A stretch of 64,000 nucleotides of DNA from Mangrovimonas sp. ST2L15 (GTDB lineage Bacteria > Bacteroidota > Bacteroidia > Flavobacteriales > Flavobacteriaceae), in the NCBI RefSeq assembly GCF_001280515.1, contig NZ_LBIQ01000030.1, forward strand, positions 434,001-498,000, in the 5' to 3' direction. Shown in pieces: positions 9,018-17,944 of this stretch (the stretch's first letter is position 1; the number at the start of each line of letters is the position of its first letter). The position numbers were made by a program, and so were the translations under genes. The notes below the pieces were generated by a model. It was not told the origin of the DNA and searched no databases. It was given only the letters and a program-made list of their open reading frames with translations.

Positions 9018-10172
9018 TTAATGTTTAAAAGGATGCCTTTCCTCCCATTTTTTTGTTGGGTTCATTAGTTTGAAAATCTGTCGAAACAAGGCATTCAGAA
9101 GCAAATTGGTATGCTTCATAAAAACAACCATAGGTAAAGCCTCAGCACCCACAGAGCTTTTTATTTCCATAGCTGTTCTGGCATACACCACGTTTTGAAA
9201 TCCTTGGTTGATTCCATAGGCAGCCATATCATAGAGCATGTTTAAATACAGTTGATAGGTATATTGATAATTAGGATGGTAACCTAAAAAGTAGGTTTCC
9301 AGCTGGCTTTTGTTAATTAATAGCGTGTAAAACCCTATTAATTCATTGTCCAGAAAATATCCATAAACTTTAAAGGCATCCTTTAATTCCGATTTGAGGG
9401 ATATAAAGTGATTTTTAGGAAGTATAAACGTATTAAAAGAGGCATTGTCTGAAACCGTTTTGTAATATTGATATATGGTATCACTTAATGTCCTTACCTG
9501 TTCTATATCCAATTCCTCTTTACGGATGTTTTTAGCCTTTTTCAGAGCTGTTCGGTATCGTCTTAGGTATTTCTTGTTTAAGTCGGTTAAATAGTCATCA
9601 AACGTCTTCCAATGATCCTTTACTTTCAAAATCATATTAGGTTGAACTTCTACCCTGTTTAATTGTTCTTTTGTATACACCCTGGAGTTACCAAAAGGTA
9701 CTTGATCTGAAAAGTAATCCTTCCAAAGGATGACACGAATCTTCTTATGATTTTCCATTTTTATTTTTAACCTCAAATCGTTTAAGGCTCGTATGATGGC
9801 GTCACAAAAATCATCCTTGGAAATTTCTTTGGTATGATAAAGGCTATGTTGTCCAGTGTGAGTCATATTACCAACAACCAACATATTTCCCCTTAAAACA
9901 ATTGATAAAATATTTTTTAGAGAACGTAGAAAAAAGCCGTCTGTACGCTCTCTAAACATATCTCTCAAATACAATTCGATTCTCTGAATAATGGCAATTC
10001 CAACTAATCTTTGCTCCTTAAAAACGCCTACATAATACCAAGAAATATTATTGGGACTGGCCAACTCCATGGCTTTTAGATAACTCTCCTGTAAGAATAA
10101 ATCATTCTTGGATAAAACCGACCACGCTTCTGGAAGATCTTTAAATGAGTTGTATAATTTGTAAGTTGTCAA
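9018..10172 (-). CDS. GNAT-fold acetyltransferase / FemAB-like protein
   Basis: A 384-aa cytoplasmic protein with a C-terminal acyltransferase-like domain (about residues 200-370). The segments ELIGFYTLLINKSQLETYFLGYHPNYQ and YLNMLYDMAAYGINQGFQNVVYAR resemble BioF2/FemAB-like GNAT proteins. The N-terminal half (KLYNSFKDLPEAWSVL to FLQESYLKAME) has the layout of the first lobe of such double-GNAT proteins. Substrate is not predictable. The gene appears to stand alone between a small gene and the DUF1761 gene. Confidence 0.6.
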   Translation of the reverse strand: MTTYKLYNSFKDLPEAWSVLSKNDLFLQESYLKAMELASPNNISWYYVGVFKEQRLVGIAIIQRIELYLRDMFRERTDGFFLRSLKNILSIVLRGNMLVVGNMTHTGQHSLYHTKEISKDDFCDAIIRALNDLRLKIKMENHKKIRVILWKDYFSDQVPFGNSRVYTKEQLNRVEVQPNMILKVKDHWKTFDDYLTDLNKKYLRRYRTALKKAKNIRKEELDIEQVRTLSDTIYQYYKTVSDNASFNTFILPKNHFISLKSELKDAFKVYGYFLDNELIGFYTLLINKSQLETYFLGYHPNYQYTYQLYLNMLYDMAAYGINQGFQNVVYARTAMEIKSSVGAEALPMVVFMKHTNLLLNALFRQIFKLMNPTKKWEERHPFKH

Positions 10173-10225
10173 AAAATCAGAAACGTCTATAAGGTATCTT
10201 TATCATGGAAATGAATTTTCTTTTC

Positions 10226-10708
10226 TTATTTCCATCCACAAACTAAGGCACCAATAAGGGTCAAGCAAATTACCCAATATCCACTATTAATAAGAATGTA
10301 TTTCCAACTTTTTCTTTCAAACAAAGCAATGGTGGCAATCATGGGAAATGCAAAGAACAAACTGGCCAAGAAACCATGTAAAGCTCCATGTTTAAACGTT
10401 CTGTAAACGTTTCCATAATCATCCATAAAAGCTTGAAATGAAGGTAATGCATTACTTGGATCACCACCAACCATACTTATAGCCCCAGTTTGATGAATGG
10501 TTAAAAATTGCATTTCCATAGAAATCATAAATGCAAACAAAAAGGACAAACCAAAAATAAGTGCCATATTACCAGCCTTTACTTTCTCTTCTGTAAGACC
10601 TGCAGCTGTCATCCATGCAGATCCAAATACTTTAGGATTATAATAGATAAAGCCTACTACAAAGGTGGATGCCGCAGCGACAACCAATGCTAAAAAATTA
10701 ATTTCCAT
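10226..10708 (-). CDS. DUF1761 family integral membrane protein
   Basis: A 160-aa membrane protein with four hydrophobic segments (about residues 5-25, 50-68, 108-128 and 137-157) and the family-typical N-terminus with GFIYYNPKVFGSAWM. DUF1761 proteins have no established function. It is separated from the upstream minus-strand glnS gene by a terminator, so it is transcribed on its own. Confidence 0.85.
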   Translation of the reverse strand: MEINFLALVVAAASTFVVGFIYYNPKVFGSAWMTAAGLTEEKVKAGNMALIFGLSFLFAFMISMEMQFLTIHQTGAISMVGGDPSNALPSFQAFMDDYGNVYRTFKHGALHGFLASLFFAFPMIATIALFERKSWKYILINSGYWVICLTLIGALVCGWK

Positions 10709-10773
10709 ATCGCTATTATTTAGTTAGTTACATTTAAAGATATGAAATTTCATCATTCAAAAGCCTCCAATAA

Positions 10774-10799
10774 AAAAACCCGGAAAATAATTCCGGGTT
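10774..10799 (-). terminator. Terminator of glnS
   Basis: On the minus strand the nine-base arm AACCCGGAA pairs with TTCCGGGTT around a five-base loop and is followed by a run of T. It lies 24 bp after the glnS stop codon. Confidence 0.88.
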
Positions 10800-10822
10800 C
10801 ATAATGCTATAAAATCTTAAAT

Positions 10823-12856
10823 TTAAAGGTTAGCCGTTTCTGCTACCAAAATATCATTGGTATCTTCCTGAGCCTTTTCAATAAATTCTAAAATATCATC
10901 ATGCTTTTCTAGGCCTTGTTCCAAAAGCACTCCCAACGCAATAGCAGTAGCTATTCTGGTTCCAACTTTCTTAGCTGCTGTTCCAAATAACGGTTGCAAA
11001 TCTTCATAAGAAACTTCCTTGGCGAGCATCTTAATTTCTTCTTTTACCTTTTCTTGTTTATCCGCTGGATAATTCGTGTATTTCTTTCCTAATTGTTTAA
11101 TAACCTCTATTGCTGGTCTTTTGTTTTGCTGAGGCTTTTGTTGTGTTTGAGGTTTAGGTTCTGCAGGTTTGGTTTGTTTGGCCCAATTATCTCTTAACCC
11201 AACTGTTTTATTAAATACCAAGCTATCCGCGGTAGAATCATCATCTACATTAAAATAACCCAATCTTTGAAATTGGAACCTATCTCCTGTTTGCGCCTCC
11301 GTTAAACTTGGTTCCACAAAGGCTTCAATCACCTTTAAGGAATCTGGATTTAAGAACTCCATAAAATCCTTTTCTTCATCCGTATCTGGAGCTTCATGCA
11401 TAAATAATCTATCATATTCACGTACTTCCGCCTTTACAGCATGCTTGATAGACACCCAATGTAACGTTCCTTTTACTTTTCTCAAACTAGCCTCAGTGCC
11501 ACTACCACTCAAACTTTCAGGATCATAAGAACATCTAATTTCTGTAATATTTCCATTGGCATCCTTTACAACACTTTCCCCTTTGATGATGTAAGCATTT
11601 TTAAGTCGCACCTCTTTTCCTAAGGTAAGTCTAAAATATTTACTGTTGGCTTCTTCTTTGAAATCGTCTTTTTCAATATATAATTCTTTTGAAAAAGGTA
11701 CTTTCCTGAAACCAGCACTTTCATCTTCCTGATTGTTTTCTGCTTCCAACCATTCAACTTGATCCGAAGGATAATTTTCAATAACCAATTTAATCGGATC
11801 CAAAACAGCCATTACCCTAGGTGCCGTTTTATTTAAATCTTCACGAATACAAAATTCCAATAAGGAAACATCAATAACATTATCTCTTTTGGCTACTCCT
11901 ACCCTTTCGATAAAATCTCTAATGGCAGCAGGGGTATATCCTCTTCTACGTAAACCAGAAATGGTAGGCATCCTCGGGTCATCCCAACCTTTCACTATAC
12001 CCTCTTGAACCAATTTGAGTAATTTTCTTTTACTCATTACGGTATAACTCAAGTTCAATCGTGCAAATTCACGTTGTTTTGGCAATAATGGTAATTCTTC
12101 TTGAGAATATGGATAAACACTTTCCTTAAACCAGTTGTATAATTCTCTATGTGGTTTAAACTCCAAAGAACAAAGTGAATGGGAAATTTGTTCAATGTAA
12201 TCGCTTTCTCCATGGGTCCAGTCATACATTGGATAAATGCACCAAGTATCTCCTGTCCTATGGTGATGTTTCTTTAAAATACGGTACATGATGGGATCCC
12301 TCATCAACATATTGGTATGCGCCATGTCAATTTTTGCTCTTAAAACATGTGCCCCTTCATTGAATTCGCCATTTTTCATTCTTTGAAACAAATCCAAATT
12401 TTCTTCAATCGATCTATTTCTATATGGTCCATCCACCCCAGGAACTGTTGGAGTTCCCTTTTGTTCGGCCATAGCCTCACTCGATTGGGAATCTACATAA
12501 GCTTTTCCCTCTTTGATAAGTAAAACAGCCCAATCATAAAGTTGTTGAAAATAATCTGAAGAATACAATTCATTGGCCCAAGTATAACCTAACCAAGATA
12601 CATCCCTCTTAATAGCATCTACATATTCCTGTTCTTCTTTAGCGGGATTGGTATCATCAAATCTTAGATTAACAGGAGCATTATACTTTTCTCCCAAACC
12701 AAAACTAATACCAATGGCTTTAGTGTGTCCAATATGCAAATACCCATTAGGTTCTGGTGGAAACCTAAACCGTAAATCATTTTTTGGCAATCCATTTGCC
12801 AAATCCTCTTCTATGATGTGCTCTAAAAAATTTAGAGATTTCTTTTCTTCAGACAT
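10823..12856 (-). CDS. glnS: Glutaminyl-tRNA synthetase with C-terminal extension
   Basis: Class I synthetase that charges tRNA-Gln directly. The protein is 677 aa against about 550 in E. coli. The catalytic core carries HIGH at residues 41-44 (PEPNGYLHIGHTKA) and the MSKRK loop near residue 273, followed by the beta-barrel anticodon-binding domains. After about residue 575 comes a Pro/Gln/Lys linker (AEPKPQTQQKPQQNKRP) and a helical domain of about 90 residues resembling the YqeY/GatB-tail domain found fused to GlnRS in some bacteria. That extension probably helps tRNA binding. The gene is monocistronic with its own terminator. Confidence 0.95.
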   Translation of the reverse strand: MSEEKKSLNFLEHIIEEDLANGLPKNDLRFRFPPEPNGYLHIGHTKAIGISFGLGEKYNAPVNLRFDDTNPAKEEQEYVDAIKRDVSWLGYTWANELYSSDYFQQLYDWAVLLIKEGKAYVDSQSSEAMAEQKGTPTVPGVDGPYRNRSIEENLDLFQRMKNGEFNEGAHVLRAKIDMAHTNMLMRDPIMYRILKKHHHRTGDTWCIYPMYDWTHGESDYIEQISHSLCSLEFKPHRELYNWFKESVYPYSQEELPLLPKQREFARLNLSYTVMSKRKLLKLVQEGIVKGWDDPRMPTISGLRRRGYTPAAIRDFIERVGVAKRDNVIDVSLLEFCIREDLNKTAPRVMAVLDPIKLVIENYPSDQVEWLEAENNQEDESAGFRKVPFSKELYIEKDDFKEEANSKYFRLTLGKEVRLKNAYIIKGESVVKDANGNITEIRCSYDPESLSGSGTEASLRKVKGTLHWVSIKHAVKAEVREYDRLFMHEAPDTDEEKDFMEFLNPDSLKVIEAFVEPSLTEAQTGDRFQFQRLGYFNVDDDSTADSLVFNKTVGLRDNWAKQTKPAEPKPQTQQKPQQNKRPAIEVIKQLGKKYTNYPADKQEKVKEEIKMLAKEVSYEDLQPLFGTAAKKVGTRIATAIALGVLLEQGLEKHDDILEFIEKAQEDTNDILVAETANL

Positions 12857-12960
12857 AAATGCTTAACTTATTCAAACTGCCCAAAATTAAGCAAAATATA
12901 AACTTAAGCGAGGGTTTTTGTTAAATACAGAATGATTATTTTTATAAAAAATTAAAAGCC

Positions 12961-13170
12961 ATGTCTCATATCAGTTATACCTGTCCTAAATGTTCAAACA
13001 AAACATATCAACTTGGGCAATTGAGAGCTACAGGAGGTACACTCTCCAAAATTTTTGATGTTCAAAATCAAAAATATACTTCCATAACTTGCAAAAGATG
13101 TAGTTATACCGAATTTTACAAAGCCAAAACCAGTGCTTTAAGTAATATTTTTGATTTATTTACAAACTAA
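12961..13170 (+). CDS. Small zinc-ribbon protein
   Basis: A 69-aa protein with two CxxC knuckles (CPKC near residues 8-11 and CKRC near 44-47) forming a zinc ribbon, as in the short nucleic-acid-binding zinc_ribbon_13 type. Precise role unknown. Its stop overlaps the folB start by one base (TAATG), so the two are translationally coupled. Confidence 0.8.
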   Translation: MSHISYTCPKCSNKTYQLGQLRATGGTLSKIFDVQNQKYTSITCKRCSYTEFYKAKTSALSNIFDLFTN

Positions 13171-13532
13171 TGGGAGTCATAACATTACAAAATATCAGGG
13201 TCTTTGCGCATCATGGATGCTTGAAGGAAGAAACCAAAATTGGTAGTGATTATCGTGTGGATTTGGAAATTGAAGCTGATTTAAAAAAATCTTCTAAAAC
13301 AGATCAACTATCTGATACAGTGGACTATGTTTTTTTAAATAAGGTCGTTAGAGAAGAGATGAAAATACCATCCCACTTACTTGAAACGGTAGCCAAACGT
13401 ATCTTACAGCGCATCCTTAAAGAAGATAAACTTGTTAAAAAAGCAACGGTTTGGGTCAGTAAATTAAATCCGCCTATTGGAGGTGATGTTGAAATGGTTA
13501 CAATAAAAATGACCGAAAAGAAGAAAAAATAA
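13170..13532 (+). CDS. folB: Dihydroneopterin aldolase
   Basis: Folate-pathway enzyme converting 7,8-dihydroneopterin to 6-hydroxymethyl-dihydropterin and glycolaldehyde. The protein is 120 aa, the normal length. The signatures are the N-terminal ITLQNIRVFAHHGCLKEE, the YVFLNKVVREEM region, and VWVSKLNPPIGGDVE with the conserved Lys near residue 98. It is coupled to the upstream zinc-ribbon gene and lies just before tRNA-Cys. Confidence 0.94.
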   Translation: MGVITLQNIRVFAHHGCLKEETKIGSDYRVDLEIEADLKKSSKTDQLSDTVDYVFLNKVVREEMKIPSHLLETVAKRILQRILKEDKLVKKATVWVSKLNPPIGGDVEMVTIKMTEKKKK

Positions 13533-13563
13533 ATGGTAAATGGGGTAAAAACGTAATTTTTGT

Positions 13564-13571
13564 TACATTTG
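13564..13571 (+). promoter_or_regulatory. -7 box of the tRNA-Cys promoter
   Basis: TACATTTG matches the TAnnTTTG consensus and ends 14 bp before the mature tRNA 5' end. No clear TTG is seen at -33. Confidence 0.6.
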
Positions 13572-13585
13572 CAATCCATTTTAAT

Positions 13586-13656
13586 GGCGTCTTGGCCGAG
13601 TGGCTAGGCAGTGGTCTGCAAAACCATCTACAGCGGTTCGAATCCGCTAGACGCCT
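13586..13656 (+). tRNA. tRNA-Cys (GCA)
   Basis: A 71-nt cloverleaf. The acceptor stem GGCGTCT pairs with AGACGCC, the anticodon loop is CTGCAAA with anticodon GCA, the T arm contains GGTTCGAATCC, and the discriminator base is T as expected for cysteine tRNAs. The 3' CCA is not encoded. A terminator hairpin follows within a few bases. Confidence 0.97.
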
Positions 13657-13660
13657 CAAG

Positions 13661-13690
13661 AAAGCTTCTAATATTAGGAGCTTTTTTCTT
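13661..13690 (+). terminator. Terminator after tRNA-Cys
   Basis: AAAGCTTCTAA pairs with TTAGGAGCTTT around one unpaired base pair and is followed by T6. It also separates the tRNA from the convergent LysE-type gene ending at 13696. Confidence 0.85.
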
Positions 13691-13695
13691 TTTTA

Positions 13696-14376
13696 TCAGT
13701 CAAGTGGGTTGATTTGTTCGAATTTCTCTTTGATCATCTCCTTTTCTTTCGGGAAAAAACCTTGTGCCAATAACAGAAGGCCAAATCCCATAATAACCAA
13801 AGCGACTATTTTTTTGGTTTTAAAAATAGCTCGAGGATTCAATCTGTTTTTTAAAGTTTTAGCAATAGAAATCTTGACTAGATCTACTAAAAAATAGGTA
13901 GCTAAAATAGTAGCTAAAAAGACAAATAAATCCTGATTGGTTTCAGTCAATGAATTTCCTATGACAATAAAACCCAACCATCCTAAAAGTACTCCAATGT
14001 TTATAAAATTAAGTAAGAACCCTTTAAGGAATAGCTTTTTAAAGTTCTTTTTAATCTCTACCCTATGATATTCTCTCACTATTTCCCTAAAAGATTTGGA
14101 AGTTTTTATAAAAGAAATAAAGCCATAAACAGCCAATAGAACGCCTCCAAAAACAAGAAAATTAGGGTCATCCTTTATTTTATCAAGGAGTTTGGTTGTA
14201 CTATAAAAGGCAACTAAAATGAATAAAACATCGGCCAGTAATACTCCAAAATCAAAAATAACCGCACTTTTAAATCCTTTGGTAGCACTGGTTTCCAACA
14301 GAACAAAAAAGACCGGACCAATGGTAAATGATAAGAGAATACCAAATGGAATGGCCGCTAAAATGTCATCTAACAT
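13696..14376 (-). CDS. LysE-family transporter
   Basis: A 226-aa inner-membrane protein with about six hydrophobic segments and the LysE/RhtB N-terminal signature (PFGILLSFTIGPVFFVLLETS). The family exports amino acids and related metabolites by secondary transport; the substrate here cannot be told. It lies 58 bp after ybjQ on the same strand and may be the last gene of the rnr-ybjQ unit. Confidence 0.85.
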   Translation of the reverse strand: MLDDILAAIPFGILLSFTIGPVFFVLLETSATKGFKSAVIFDFGVLLADVLFILVAFYSTTKLLDKIKDDPNFLVFGGVLLAVYGFISFIKTSKSFREIVREYHRVEIKKNFKKLFLKGFLLNFINIGVLLGWLGFIVIGNSLTETNQDLFVFLATILATYFLVDLVKISIAKTLKNRLNPRAIFKTKKIVALVIMGFGLLLLAQGFFPKEKEMIKEKFEQINPLD

Positions 14377-14434
14377 AAAACCCTGAAAAACTTTCTAACA
14401 AAGTTAGAAAAAATATATGGTACCCTAAGAAGAG

Positions 14435-14734
14435 TTATTGAACCTTTACAGCAGTACCCGTAATAGAAACCAATAAAAAGGTACTTTGAGGAAACGTTTC
14501 TATATCTATTTTTATTCCTACAACAGCATTAGCAGACAGTTTGGAGGCATTTTCCTTTAATTTTTGAAAGGCTTCTTCCTTTGCTTCATTTATACTTTCT
14601 TCCAAGGAAGCAAAATAGGTTTCCTTTTTAAAGGTGAATGTCGTCTTTTGGGCATTTACCGATACCCCTGTAACAATACCTAAATAATCAATAATTTGAT
14701 GGCTTTCAATGCTATTGGTTGTGCTTAATATCAT
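14435..14734 (-). CDS. YbjQ-family (UPF0145) protein
   Basis: A 99-aa protein of the YbjQ/UPF0145 family (sometimes called heavy-metal-binding domain), with no firm function. It shows the family pattern: an N-terminal strand, a GIVTGVSV segment, a helical part with Glu/Ala repeats (SLEESINEAKEEAFQKL), NAVVGIKID and a final GTAVKV strand. The start codon directly abuts the rnr stop, so it is co-transcribed with RNase R. Confidence 0.83.
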   Translation of the reverse strand: MILSTTNSIESHQIIDYLGIVTGVSVNAQKTTFTFKKETYFASLEESINEAKEEAFQKLKENASKLSANAVVGIKIDIETFPQSTFLLVSITGTAVKVQ

Positions 14735-16930
14735 TTATTGATCTTCTAATTTACCCAACAAAATAAAATCCAAGTGCTTTTTAACCAAATCGGTATTTTT
14801 CACTTTAACCACTACTTCATCACCCAATTGATACATGTTTTTGGTTTCCCTTCCGATGATTGCAAATTGGCTTTCATCAAATTCATAATAATCGTCACTG
14901 ATATCACGAATTCGAACCATACCTTCGCATTTATTTGAAATTATTTCTACATAAACACCCCAATCGGTAACCCCAGAAATTACACCTGCAAACTCTTCAT
15001 CTTTATGATCCTGCATAAATTTAATTTGCATGTATTTGATGGAATCCCGTTCTGCCTGGGTTGCTAAATATTCCATACTGCTGCAGTGGCTACACTTATC
15101 TTCATACACCTCTTCACTTACTGATTTACCACCATCTAAATAGTGTTGCAATAAGCGATGTGCCATGACATCTGGATACCTCCTAATAGGAGATGTAAAA
15201 TGGCTGTAATATTCAAAAGCCAATCCGTAATGACCAATATTGAACACTGAATATTCTGCCTTACTCATACTTCTTATGGTAAGTGTATCTACTAGGTTCT
15301 GTTCTTTCTTACCAACCACATCTTTTAATAAGTTATTTAAAGAGGCTGTGGTACTCTTTCTATCCTTGAAGTTAAGTTTGTACCCAAACTTACCAACTAC
15401 GTTTTGTAGAGCCGCTAATTTGGAATCATCTGGTTCGTCATGGATACGATAAACAAACGTTTTTTTAGGTGATTTTTTACCTACAAACTCTGCAACCTTT
15501 TTATTGGCTAAAAGCATGAATTCCTCAATCAATTTATTGGCATCCTTACTGCTCTTAAAGAAAACACCAACTGGATTATTCTCTTCATCCAAATTGAACT
15601 TCACCTCCACTTTATCAAATGAAATAGCTCCTTGACTCATGCGTTTACTTCGCATAATTTTAGCCAAATCATCCAATTTCAAAATGGCATCTGCAATAGA
15701 TTGATCTGCTGTATAGGCTTTTCCAGTAAGAGAGACCTCTTCAGGAATGTTATTAGATTTCGTTTCTATAATAGCTTGAGCTTCTTCATAAGCAAACCGA
15801 GCATCGCTATAAGTTACAGTTCTTCCAAACCACTGGTTCTTAACTTCAGCCTTATCGTTTAATTGAAATACTGCTGAAAAGGTAAATTTCTCTTCATGTG
15901 GCCTTAGGGAACAAGCAAAATTAGACAACACTTCAGGAAGCATTGGTACTACCCTATCTACCAAATAAATACTGGTACCACGTTCATAAGCTTCTTCATC
16001 TAAAACGGTATCAGGCTGGACATAATGGGATACATCGGCAATATGAATACCAATTTCATAGAGCCCATTATCCAATACTTGGAATGAAAGCGCGTCATCA
16101 AAATCCTTAGCATCCTTGGGATCAATTGTAAACGTAAGGGTTTTACGCATATCCCTTCTTTTTGCAATTTCTTCAGCTGAAATGGACGTATCAATTTTAC
16201 TTGCAAATTCCTCAACCTCATGAGGAAATTCATAAGGCAACCCATATTCAGCTAAAATGGAATGGATCTCCGTCTGATGGTCTCCTGGTTTACCTAAAAC
16301 TTTTAGAATTTTTCCATAAGGAGAATCTGCTTTTTCTGGCCAATCTTCAAGAGAAACCAATACTTTATCCCCATCTTCAGCCTTATTGGTTTTATTGATA
16401 GGTACAAAGATGTCCTTGTACATTTTGTTGCTATCAGGTATGACAAAGGCATAATTACTATGTAATTGAACGACTCCAACATATTCACTTTTCTTACGTT
16501 TAATTATGTTGGTAATCTCCCCTTCTAGCTTCCCTCTTTTTCTTCTTTTGTATAGATAAAACTCAACTTCATCACCATCCAATGCTTTGTTTACATTATT
16601 AGATGCAACGTAAACATCATCCTCAAAGTCATCACAAATGATATAACCAGATCCTTTTGCTGTAATATCTAGAATTCCCGAGTAGTATTGTGTGGTAATA
16701 ACAGCTTTAAACTTGCCTCTTTCTACTTCTTCAATCTCTTGCTTCGCTTTAAGTTGCGCTAGTTTCTTTATAATTTGATTCCGGCTACTGGCATCATTAA
16801 CTCCAAGTTTAGCCGCAATTTGTTTATAATTGAAGGTTTTATTTCGTTCTTTTTTCAGAATACTCAAAATAGTTTGGGCCAAATTACCTATACCACCTGA
16901 GCTATTTCTTTTCCTTTTCTTTCTAGCCAT
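14735..16930 (-). CDS. rnr: Ribonuclease R
   Basis: Processive 3'-5' exoribonuclease degrading structured RNA. The order is a Lys/Arg-rich N-terminus, a winged-helix segment (KTFNYKQIAAKLGVNDASSRNQIIKKL), cold-shock domains, the RNB catalytic domain with DPKDAKDFDDAL (the Asp cluster binding Mg, near residues 270-285), and a C-terminal S1 domain (GVISGVTDWGVYVEI). The ATG at 16930 gives MARKKRKRN and is preferred; an in-frame ATG at 16945 adds five residues. An unusual AT-rich intergenic region lies upstream, shared with the divergent rpiB. Confidence 0.95.
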   Translation of the reverse strand: MARKKRKRNSSGGIGNLAQTILSILKKERNKTFNYKQIAAKLGVNDASSRNQIIKKLAQLKAKQEIEEVERGKFKAVITTQYYSGILDITAKGSGYIICDDFEDDVYVASNNVNKALDGDEVEFYLYKRRKRGKLEGEITNIIKRKKSEYVGVVQLHSNYAFVIPDSNKMYKDIFVPINKTNKAEDGDKVLVSLEDWPEKADSPYGKILKVLGKPGDHQTEIHSILAEYGLPYEFPHEVEEFASKIDTSISAEEIAKRRDMRKTLTFTIDPKDAKDFDDALSFQVLDNGLYEIGIHIADVSHYVQPDTVLDEEAYERGTSIYLVDRVVPMLPEVLSNFACSLRPHEEKFTFSAVFQLNDKAEVKNQWFGRTVTYSDARFAYEEAQAIIETKSNNIPEEVSLTGKAYTADQSIADAILKLDDLAKIMRSKRMSQGAISFDKVEVKFNLDEENNPVGVFFKSSKDANKLIEEFMLLANKKVAEFVGKKSPKKTFVYRIHDEPDDSKLAALQNVVGKFGYKLNFKDRKSTTASLNNLLKDVVGKKEQNLVDTLTIRSMSKAEYSVFNIGHYGLAFEYYSHFTSPIRRYPDVMAHRLLQHYLDGGKSVSEEVYEDKCSHCSSMEYLATQAERDSIKYMQIKFMQDHKDEEFAGVISGVTDWGVYVEIISNKCEGMVRIRDISDDYYEFDESQFAIIGRETKNMYQLGDEVVVKVKNTDLVKKHLDFILLGKLEDQ

Positions 16931-16945
16931 AAAAAACTGATTCAA

Positions 16946-17509
16946 ACAAATCTACTGTTTAATATATTAAGAAAAGAGCTTTCGTTAAAAGTTTATCCAC
17001 ATTTAATATCATATTTATTTTTCTTATTTAAATTTTTTAAAAGAATAATGATAATGATTATTGCTTGTTAATAGTTAGAATAACTTTTTTAAAAAATATT
17101 TTGAAAACACATAGTTTACGTTCTATTAATAATTAATTAACAAAGGTTATTGATTTAAATAGTTCATTATTAGCTTAATGTTAAATACTATTAACAACTG
17201 TTGAGAACGCATGTTAATAGTTTCATCTTAATAAATTGTTAAAGAAATGGATGTTGATATTAAAAATTTAGCTGCTGATAACTTAGCTAAAAATTGTAGA
17301 GTTATTTTTTTGATATCAGGATTTAAATTCTGTTTGGAAATTTAATTGACTTTTGAAAATTTTTCTTTTAGAAAGAAATTAACAGTTATTAACAAGTTAT
17401 GAATACTAATAACAACAGTAACTAACAACCTATAAAATTTGTAAACAGTTTTGAAGGGGCGTTTTACCACATTTTGTACCTTTACAGCCTTAATTTATTT
17501 GCCAAAACT
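16946..17509. other. AT-rich gene-free region with DnaA box; possible origin-related region
   Basis: About 560 bp without a coding frame, very AT-rich, between divergent rnr and rpiB. It contains a perfect DnaA box TTATCCACA (16993-17001), a near-match TTATTAACA (17386-17394), two copies of TGTTAATAG (17066-17074 and 17212-17220), and many other TTAACA/GTTAAT-like units, densest at 17380-17430. It must also hold both divergent promoters. The origin reading is inference; the region could instead be only a long promoter region. Confidence 0.4.
16993..17001 (+). promoter_or_regulatory. Consensus DnaA box
   Basis: TTATCCACA is identical to the canonical high-affinity DnaA box. It lies 62 bp upstream of the rnr start, inside the AT-rich gap. 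A single perfect 9-mer can occur by chance; the setting adds weight. Confidence 0.5.
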
Positions 17510-17944
17510 ATGAAAATCTCTATTGGAAACGATCACGCTGGAACCGATTATAAATTTGCTGTTATTGAGCACCTTAAAAGTAAAGGTATAGAAGTTACTA
17601 ACTATGGAACCGATTCCAATAGTAGTGTTGATTACCCTGATTTTATACACCCTGTTGCTAATGATGTTGAAAAGGGACAAGTTGATTTTGGTATCATTAT
17701 ATGTGGTAGTGGAAATGGGGCTAATATGACAGCTAATAAACATCAGGGTGTTCGCTCTGCCTTATGTTGGAATAAGGAGATTGTTCAATTAGCAAGAGAA
17801 CATAATAATGCTAATATTTTAAGTATTCCAGCAAGATTTACGGCTTTGCCTCAGGTGTTGGAAATGGTCGATGTCTTTTTGGAAACAGCCTTTGAAGGTG
17901 GAAGACACCAAAATAGGATAGACAAAATTCCTGTTTCCTGTTAA
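17510..17944 (+). CDS. rpiB: Ribose-5-phosphate isomerase B (RpiB/LacAB family)
   Basis: Interconverts ribose 5-phosphate and ribulose 5-phosphate in the pentose phosphate pathway. With the start at 17510 (MKISIGNDHAGTDYK) the protein is 144 aa, the family norm; the upstream ATG at 17474 adds a non-homologous 12 residues. Visible motifs are GNDHAG at the N-terminus, the YPDFIHPVA loop and the catalytic-Cys segment GIIICGSGNGANMTANK. The stop overlaps the start of the CDF gene (TAATG). Confidence 0.94.
   Translation: MKISIGNDHAGTDYKFAVIEHLKSKGIEVTNYGTDSNSSVDYPDFIHPVANDVEKGQVDFGIIICGSGNGANMTANKHQGVRSALCWNKEIVQLAREHNNANILSIPARFTALPQVLEMVDVFLETAFEGGRHQNRIDKIPVSC

Noticed and set aside
13592-13897. 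Open frame of 101 codons starting inside tRNA-Cys
   Set aside because: It begins in the tRNA, runs through the terminator and the antisense of the LysE gene, and its protein has no coherent domain.
16946-17509. Possible small genes or RNA gene in the rnr-rpiB gap
   Set aside because: No frame of useful length with coding character and no recognisable structured RNA; only AT-rich sequence with DnaA-box-like units.
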